Positions 61,950-64,000 of a stretch of 64,000 bases of DNA are shown piece after piece; position 1 is the first letter of the stretch; every line of letters starts with the position of its first letter. The stretch spans positions 1 through 64,000 of the forward strand of contig CAZMAR010000005.1 of assembly GCA_964564635.1 (NCBI GenBank). The letters are read 5' to 3'. The notes beneath the pieces are model-generated. The model worked only from the letters and a program-made list of their open reading frames with translations, was not told the origin of the DNA and made no database searches. The stretch comes from Tepidaquicella sp964564635 (GTDB lineage Bacteria; Bacteroidota; Ignavibacteria; Tepidaquicellales; Tepidaquicellaceae). A program made the position numbers and the translations under genes.

Positions 61950-63671
61950 ATGCCAAATTTTTTCACAGATAACCCGGATATTCTCTTTCATTTTAACAAT
62001 TTTGATTTAAGAGAAGTCGTTGAGATTGCCGAGGATAATTATCAGCAATCAAAAATTTATGATTATGCACCTCTTGATTATGAAGATGCAATGGAGAATT
62101 ATAGAAAGGTCTTGGAAATAGTTGGAGATATTGCTGGTAATTTTATTGAACCTCGAGCAACAGATGTAGATCTTGAAGGTGCTCATTATAAGGATGGAAA
62201 AGTTATTTATGCGAAAGGTACCCAGGAAAGTTTACATCAACTTGCTAAAGCTGATTTAATGGGAATGGTTCTACCAAGAAAATATGGTGGACTTAATTTC
62301 CCAATGTCTATTTATATGATTGCAACTGAAATTATTTCAAGGGCTGATGCATCTTTAATGAATATTTTTGGTTTGCAGGACATAGGAGAAATGATTAATA
62401 AATATGGGTCAGATTCTCAGAAAGAAGAATTTTTACCAAAGTTTTGTACTGGTGAATATACAGGGGCAATGGCATTAACAGAACCTGATGCTGGCTCAGA
62501 TTTGCAAGCGGTAAAATTGCAAGCATACCAGGATGAAAATGGAAAGTGGTTCTTAAAAGGGGTTAAAAGATTTATTACTAATGGTAATGCTAATGTACTT
62601 CTTGTTCTTGCAAGGTCAGAACCTGGTACAAAAGACGGTAGAGGGTTGAGTATGTTTGTTTGTTATGGTGATGAAACAGTAAAGGTAAGAAGGATAGAAA
62701 ATAAACTCGGTATTCACGGCTCTCCTACCTGTGAATTGCAGTTTAATAATACCCCTGCGCAACTTGTTGGGAGCAGAAAATTCGGGCTTATAAAATATGT
62801 ATTTGATTTAATGTTCAGAGCAAGACTTGGGGTGTCGGCACAGGCGTTAGGTATATCCCAAGCAGCCTACGAAGAAGCATTGGCTTATTCTAAATCAAGA
62901 GAACAATTTGGAAAGGCAATTTATAATATACCTGCTGTTACTAATATTCTACTTGATATGAGAACTATGCTTGAAAGCAATCGCTCTATGTTGTATTCAG
63001 CGGGTGTAATTGTTGACAGAAAAGAAAAGCTTGAAGAAAAAATTGAAAAGCTAAAAGCAGAAGGAAAACCTGTTGCGGAATATACGAATGAGTTAAAATA
63101 CCTTACTAAAGTAGCAAACTTGTTAACTCCAATGTGTAAATATGTATTGACTGAATGTGCAAATAAAATAACTTATGATGCATTACAATTGCACGGTGGA
63201 ACCGGTTATATGCGTGAGTTTAAAGTTGAGCGGTATGCTCGAGATGCAAGAATTACAAATATTTATGAAGGAACCTCGCAATTGCAGATAGTTGCTGCTG
63301 CTGGTGGTGTAATTGGAGATATATTAAAAGAATATTTTGATAAAAACGAACAAAAAATGTATCCCGGAAGTTTATCAAGGCTAGCAAATTATTTAAAGGA
63401 AATAAGACAAATTTTTTACGATTCTCTAAAATATGTATTGGATAAAAAAGATGTTGTGTTTCAAGAGGTTGCATCTAAAGATTTGGTGGAGCTTTACAGC
63501 TATTTATATGTGGGGTATTTATTACTTGATGAAGCCCTTATAGATGAACGGAAAAAATTTATCGCAAATAGATATATCATTAATTCACTTGCTAACGCAA
63601 GAAGAAATGCGGAAAATATCAGGAATGAACTATTTTCTGATTTACTTCATAGTGATAAAATTCTAATATAA
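61950..63671 (+). CDS. Acyl-CoA dehydrogenase, long form
   Basis: 573-residue flavoprotein dehydrogenating acyl-CoA in fatty acid oxidation. The FAD/substrate segment is AMALTEPDAGSDLQAV, the C-terminal flavin motif is LHGGTGYMREFKVERYARD, and the catalytic Glu is in ITNIYEGTSQLQ. It is about 190 residues longer than classical 380-residue enzymes, with an N-terminal extension (residues 1-60) and a C-terminal helical extension, as in the large ACAD forms that pair with their own ETF. Substrate length is unknown. etfBA lie directly upstream. Confidence 0.94.
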   Translation: MPNFFTDNPDILFHFNNFDLREVVEIAEDNYQQSKIYDYAPLDYEDAMENYRKVLEIVGDIAGNFIEPRATDVDLEGAHYKDGKVIYAKGTQESLHQLAKADLMGMVLPRKYGGLNFPMSIYMIATEIISRADASLMNIFGLQDIGEMINKYGSDSQKEEFLPKFCTGEYTGAMALTEPDAGSDLQAVKLQAYQDENGKWFLKGVKRFITNGNANVLLVLARSEPGTKDGRGLSMFVCYGDETVKVRRIENKLGIHGSPTCELQFNNTPAQLVGSRKFGLIKYVFDLMFRARLGVSAQALGISQAAYEEALAYSKSREQFGKAIYNIPAVTNILLDMRTMLESNRSMLYSAGVIVDRKEKLEEKIEKLKAEGKPVAEYTNELKYLTKVANLLTPMCKYVLTECANKITYDALQLHGGTGYMREFKVERYARDARITNIYEGTSQLQIVAAAGGVIGDILKEYFDKNEQKMYPGSLSRLANYLKEIRQIFYDSLKYVLDKKDVVFQEVASKDLVELYSYLYVGYLLLDEALIDERKKFIANRYIINSLANARRNAENIRNELFSDLLHSDKILI

Positions 63672-63684
63672 AAAAATATTTTCT

Positions 63685-63691
63685 AAGGAGG
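63685..63691 (+). promoter_or_regulatory. Strong ribosome binding site fixing a TTG start
   Basis: AAGGAGG, the fullest Shine-Dalgarno match in the window, lies 8 bases before the TTG at 63700. This supports TTG as the start of the following small gene. Confidence 0.8.
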
Positions 63692-63699
63692 TTTTAAAA

Positions 63700-63897
63700 T
63701 TGTACTATTATAAAATATATGATGACTGTGACAATTTGAATTATTTTAAAAGTTCTCTACCCTATGAACACATTGTGAAGCATATTGAAAAATTTAAAGC
63801 AGAAAATGAGGTATATTTAAATGTGAAGTTCTTTGAATTTCTCAAAAAAGTTGATAGCGAATTTGAAGAAATTGAAATTAATGAAATTTTTTACTGA
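63700..63897 (+). CDS. Small hypothetical protein
   Basis: 65-residue acidic, Tyr/Phe/Glu-rich protein with no membrane segment, starting at TTG behind a strong AAGGAGG. I do not recognise a family. The coding frame has normal codon use and a good ribosome binding site, and it lies 28 bases after the acyl-CoA dehydrogenase gene, so it is likely expressed with it. Without homologues seen, it could be a lineage-specific gene. Confidence 0.65.
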   Translation: MYYYKIYDDCDNLNYFKSSLPYEHIVKHIEKFKAENEVYLNVKFFEFLKKVDSEFEEIEINEIFY

Positions 63898-63919
63898 TTA
63901 ATATTTTTCACTTCTTGAT

Positions 63920-64000
63920 TTAGTTCTTTGACCACAGTCCCATAACATTATTATCCAGGTCTCTAAATAAAGCAAAATATCCCGCAGTTTCACTAATAAG
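63920..64000 (-). CDS. VOC (glyoxalase-fold) family protein, partial
   Basis: The C-terminal 26 codons of a minus-strand gene that runs off the window end, closing at 63920. The visible tail reads TAGYFALFRDLDNNVMGLWS, the usual end of VOC/bleomycin-resistance-type proteins (G-x-F-x-x-F-x-D-P-D-G-N-x-x-G-L-W). In most members the site is D-P-D-G-N; here it is D-L-D-N-N. Function cannot be told from this fragment. Confidence 0.7.
   Translation of the reverse strand, partial: LISETAGYFALFRDLDNNVMGLWSKN

Overview
The window is AT-rich DNA, close to wall-to-wall genes, from a Gram-negative bacterium. The best fit is the Bacteroidota/Chlorobi side of the tree, with Ignavibacteria-type organisms most likely. 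The reasons are: three large secreted proteins ending in type IX secretion (T9SS) sorting tails of the N-Y-P-N-P-F-N type; several outer-membrane barrels and lipoproteins; TAnnTTTG promoter elements; Bacteroidota-type families (DUF3127, a DUF4270-like lipoprotein, BshB1); and short spacers with weak ribosome binding sites. The species is inferred, not shown.

Layout. 0.16-3.2 kb (minus): ligA and a RodZ-like gene. 3.3-6.4 kb (plus): yggS, a divIVA-domain gene, and two purine nucleoside phosphorylase homologues, the second lacking key residues. 6.5-7.6 kb: an L,D-transpeptidase. 7.6-12 kb (minus): an operon running bshB1, a DEDDy exonuclease, ybaB, recR, a methyltransferase and two related lipoproteins. 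12-19.4 kb (plus): a YdcF-like protein, an M29-type aminopeptidase, a HIT protein, leuS, an AEC transporter, DUF3127 and a Crp/Fnr regulator. 19.4-21.6 kb: nrfHA, preceded by an FNR-like box and a TAnnTTTG promoter. 21.7-34 kb: three T9SS cargo proteins among transporters (AbgT, Nramp, MgtE) and a nitrilase-family amidase. 34.25 kb: tRNA-Leu(UAA) with its own terminator. 34.8-39.3 kb: four envelope proteins of unknown function, closed by a terminator. 39.3-51.9 kb: rsmB, a DinG-like helicase, a SpoU methyltransferase, then a long minus-strand run of glgA, a HAD phosphatase, a DUF4270-like lipoprotein, a barrel, rpiB, glyA, tatC and a prenyl synthase. 52.3-59.9 kb (plus): three multihaem cytochromes and an outer-membrane barrel, followed by ccmC, ccmD, ccmE and ccmF. 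60-63.7 kb: etfB, etfA and an acyl-CoA dehydrogenase. The window ends inside a VOC-family gene.

Two parts look like undescribed or poorly described systems. The first (52.3-56.3 kb) resembles a porin-cytochrome conduit for moving electrons across the outer membrane. It has a 4-haem periplasmic cytochrome with one CX3CH site, a barrel, a 14-haem cytochrome and a lipoprotein cytochrome with a CX4CH site. It sits beside cytochrome maturation genes whose CcmE has Cys in place of the usual haem-binding His. The second (34.8-39.3 kb) pairs a four-helix membrane protein of MotA/ExbB-like layout with a single-span periplasmic protein whose N-terminus resembles GldM/PorM, plus an outer-membrane barrel-like protein and a LysM protein. 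It may be a trans-envelope motor or T9SS-linked machine. Respiration is a theme: nrfHA would reduce nitrite to ammonium, apparently under Fnr-type control, while ETF and the acyl-CoA dehydrogenase would feed electrons from fatty acid oxidation into the quinone pool.
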